Below are positions 5,009 through 5,596 of a stretch of DNA of 5,596 nt, one piece after another. Origin of the DNA: Bacteroidota bacterium (GTDB lineage Bacteria > Bacteroidota > Bacteroidia > Chitinophagales > Chitinophagaceae); the NCBI GenBank assembly GCA_023418315.1, contig JAEZZY010000077.1, positions 1 to 5,596 on the forward strand, in the 5' to 3' direction. Position numbers and translations under genes: made by a program. Each line of letters opens with the position of its first letter. Position 1 is the stretch's first letter. The notes beneath the pieces were generated by a model. The model was given only the letters and a program-made list of their open reading frames with translations. It searched no databases and was not told the origin of the DNA.

Positions 5009-5033
5009 TAAAATAAACCTGCCCGAACGGCCA
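5009..5033. other. Half of an interrupted hairpin (terminator or recombination site)
   Basis: After the nuclease stop, CCTGCCCGAAC (5019-5027 region) runs up to the intron border. Read on the minus strand the same bases give GGCCGTTCGGGCAGG followed by TTTATTTTATT, the 3' arm and T tail of a terminator whose other arm is missing or only partly present (GCC/GGC around GTTCG). The simplest reading is that a two-way terminator, or an integron-type hairpin, after the nuclease gene was split by the intron. The other half would lie beyond the intron's far end, outside the window. Confidence 0.4.
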
Positions 5034-5034
5034 A

Positions 5035-5077
5035 TCGAGTAGACGGCTCCGTCAGTTGTAGCTGACGGAGTGCGCCT
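5035..5077 (-). ncRNA. Group II intron domain VI with candidate branch point
   Basis: A perfect 9-bp stem, CTCCGTCAG (5047-5055) with CTGACGGAG (5062-5070), closes a 6-base loop just downstream of domain V in intron sense. The adjacent A at 5040, in CTACTCGAT, lies seven bases from the intron end, the usual branch-point distance. Confidence 0.75.
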
Positions 5078-5080
5078 CTC

Positions 5081-5117
5081 ACACCACTAATCATACGGGT
5101 CTCGTAATTAGCGGTTC
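5081..5117 (-). ncRNA. Group II intron domain V
   Basis: On the minus strand, a 9-bp lower stem (5115-5107 with 5091-5083, one G-U pair) is followed by a 4-bp upper stem (5106-5103 with 5097-5094) and a 5-base loop. A two-base bulge, TG (5093-5092), sits on the 3' side. The bulge position and stem lengths are those of domain V, the catalytic core. The maturase stop codon TGA is the bulge plus the next base. Confidence 0.85.
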
Positions 5118-5596
5118 ATTAAGTTGTGGGGATACGCTGGCATAGTAGTCCAGCATGGATTGGTAGCCTCGCTTCTTTAGTCTTTCCAATGTAATGGTGG
5201 TGGTGAGTATCGGGCTTTGGGCAATCGCCCAGCCGCCTTTTCTCGTTCTGCTGAACATGTAAGCATGACGTTGGTCGACGCCAAGACGAATGAGATTCTT
5301 TCTCTTCCGCTCAGGTTTCTTCCAATCGTGCCATATACAGTAGCGCAGCCTGTTTCTTACCCAGCTATCCAGTTCTTTGAGTTTGCCCACGATGCTCGCC
5401 ATGCGGAAGTAGTTGATCCAGCCCTGTTGCACTTCTTTGAGCTTCTTTATCCGCTCGTCAAAGCTGGCAGGTATCGTCTTCTTCGTAATGGCTTTAAGCT
5501 TTTGTTTTAGCGTCTTCCATCCTTTTTCACTTACTACCATCTGGTATCTGCCCTTTGCGCCTTTCCGGTACGTGGGTACAAATTTATGTCCCAGCA
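5091..5596 (-). CDS. Group II intron reverse transcriptase/maturase, C-terminal part
   Basis: The frame stays open to the right edge, so the gene is partial at its 5' end; the Met codon at 5538-5540 is internal, not a start. About 167 codons are visible. They begin with LGHKFVPTYRKGAKGRYQ, the usual LGxxF transition from the reverse transcriptase core, then the maturase (X) domain with GWINYFRMA and WVRNRLRYCIWHDWKKP. The end segment is TRKGGWAIAQSPILTTTIT followed by GYQSMLDYY. This is the group II intron maturase-specific (GIIM) pattern, which binds intron RNA and supports splicing and retrohoming. The protein ends shortly after, without a zinc-finger/HNH endonuclease domain, so it belongs with the endonuclease-lacking bacterial classes. 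Its last eight codons (EPLITRPV) and stop are themselves the domain V sequence. No frameshift or stop interrupts the visible part. Confidence 0.9.
   Translation of the reverse strand, partial: LGHKFVPTYRKGAKGRYQMVVSEKGWKTLKQKLKAITKKTIPASFDERIKKLKEVQQGWINYFRMASIVGKLKELDSWVRNRLRYCIWHDWKKPERKRKNLIRLGVDQRHAYMFSRTRKGGWAIAQSPILTTTITLERLKKRGYQSMLDYYASVSPQLNEPLITRPV

Larger units (their letters stand above)
5034..5596 (-). mobile_element. Group II intron, 3' part (continues past the right edge)
   Basis: The minus strand shows, in order, the C-terminal coding part of a reverse transcriptase/maturase, a domain V hairpin (5117 down to 5081), a domain VI hairpin and the 3' terminus CTACTCGAT (5042-5034). 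The terminus ends in AT, as expected for the AY end of group II introns. A candidate branch-point A at 5040 lies seven bases from the end. The 5' part (domains I-III, reverse transcriptase core) is outside the window, so activity cannot be judged. No endonuclease domain follows the maturase domain. Confidence 0.88.

Noticed and set aside
5217..5510. Plus-strand open frame opposite the maturase
   Set aside because: Antisense to a clear maturase domain.

Overview
The window looks like accessory DNA of a Bacteroidota bacterium, probably Flavobacteriia-like. The reasons are AT-rich start regions without clear Shine-Dalgarno sequences, a candidate Bacteroidota-type (-33/-7) promoter, and protein families I associate with Bacteroidota conjugative elements (a DUF6943-like protein) and Bacteroidota prophage-like cassettes (a DUF5675-like protein and its partners). 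No rRNA, tRNA, CRISPR array, integrase or conjugation gene is visible.

Left part (1-874): no convincing gene. It holds a series of large, imperfect, nested inverted repeats (about 38-137, 160-210, 324-431 and 580-810) and short repeated words (CCAACCGCAC three times, TGCCAACGCT three times). It is followed by a plus-strand gene (875-1297) for a 140-residue DUF6943-like protein. I read this part as the intergenic zone of an integrative conjugative element, by inference.

Middle part (1424-3420): four minus-strand genes bracketed by a candidate promoter (about 3389-3420) and a strong terminator (1424-1449). In order of transcription they are: a 267-residue conserved Bacteroidota protein of unknown role with a beta-rich second half; a terminator hairpin; a 150-residue DUF5675-like protein; a 90-residue protein with one membrane segment and a coiled coil; and a 90-residue protein with two membrane segments whose start overlaps the previous gene. 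The layout resembles a phage lysis or structural cassette (abundant product, terminator, hydrolase-like protein, two small membrane proteins), but no capsid, tail, portal or terminase gene is present. This is the best candidate here for an under-described system.

Right part (3698-5596): a very AT-rich plus-strand gene for a PD-(D/E)XK nuclease-family protein (PDDEXK_4 type) that has no ATG near its start and begins directly after an in-frame stop. Its base composition differs sharply from the operon to its left, which suggests separate acquisition. About 25 bases after its stop lies the 3' end of a group II intron on the minus strand: the C-terminal part of a reverse transcriptase/maturase, domain V (which contains the maturase stop codon) and domain VI. 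The intron continues past the right edge. It sits against what looks like half of a terminator or recombination-site hairpin, as expected of introns that target such structures.
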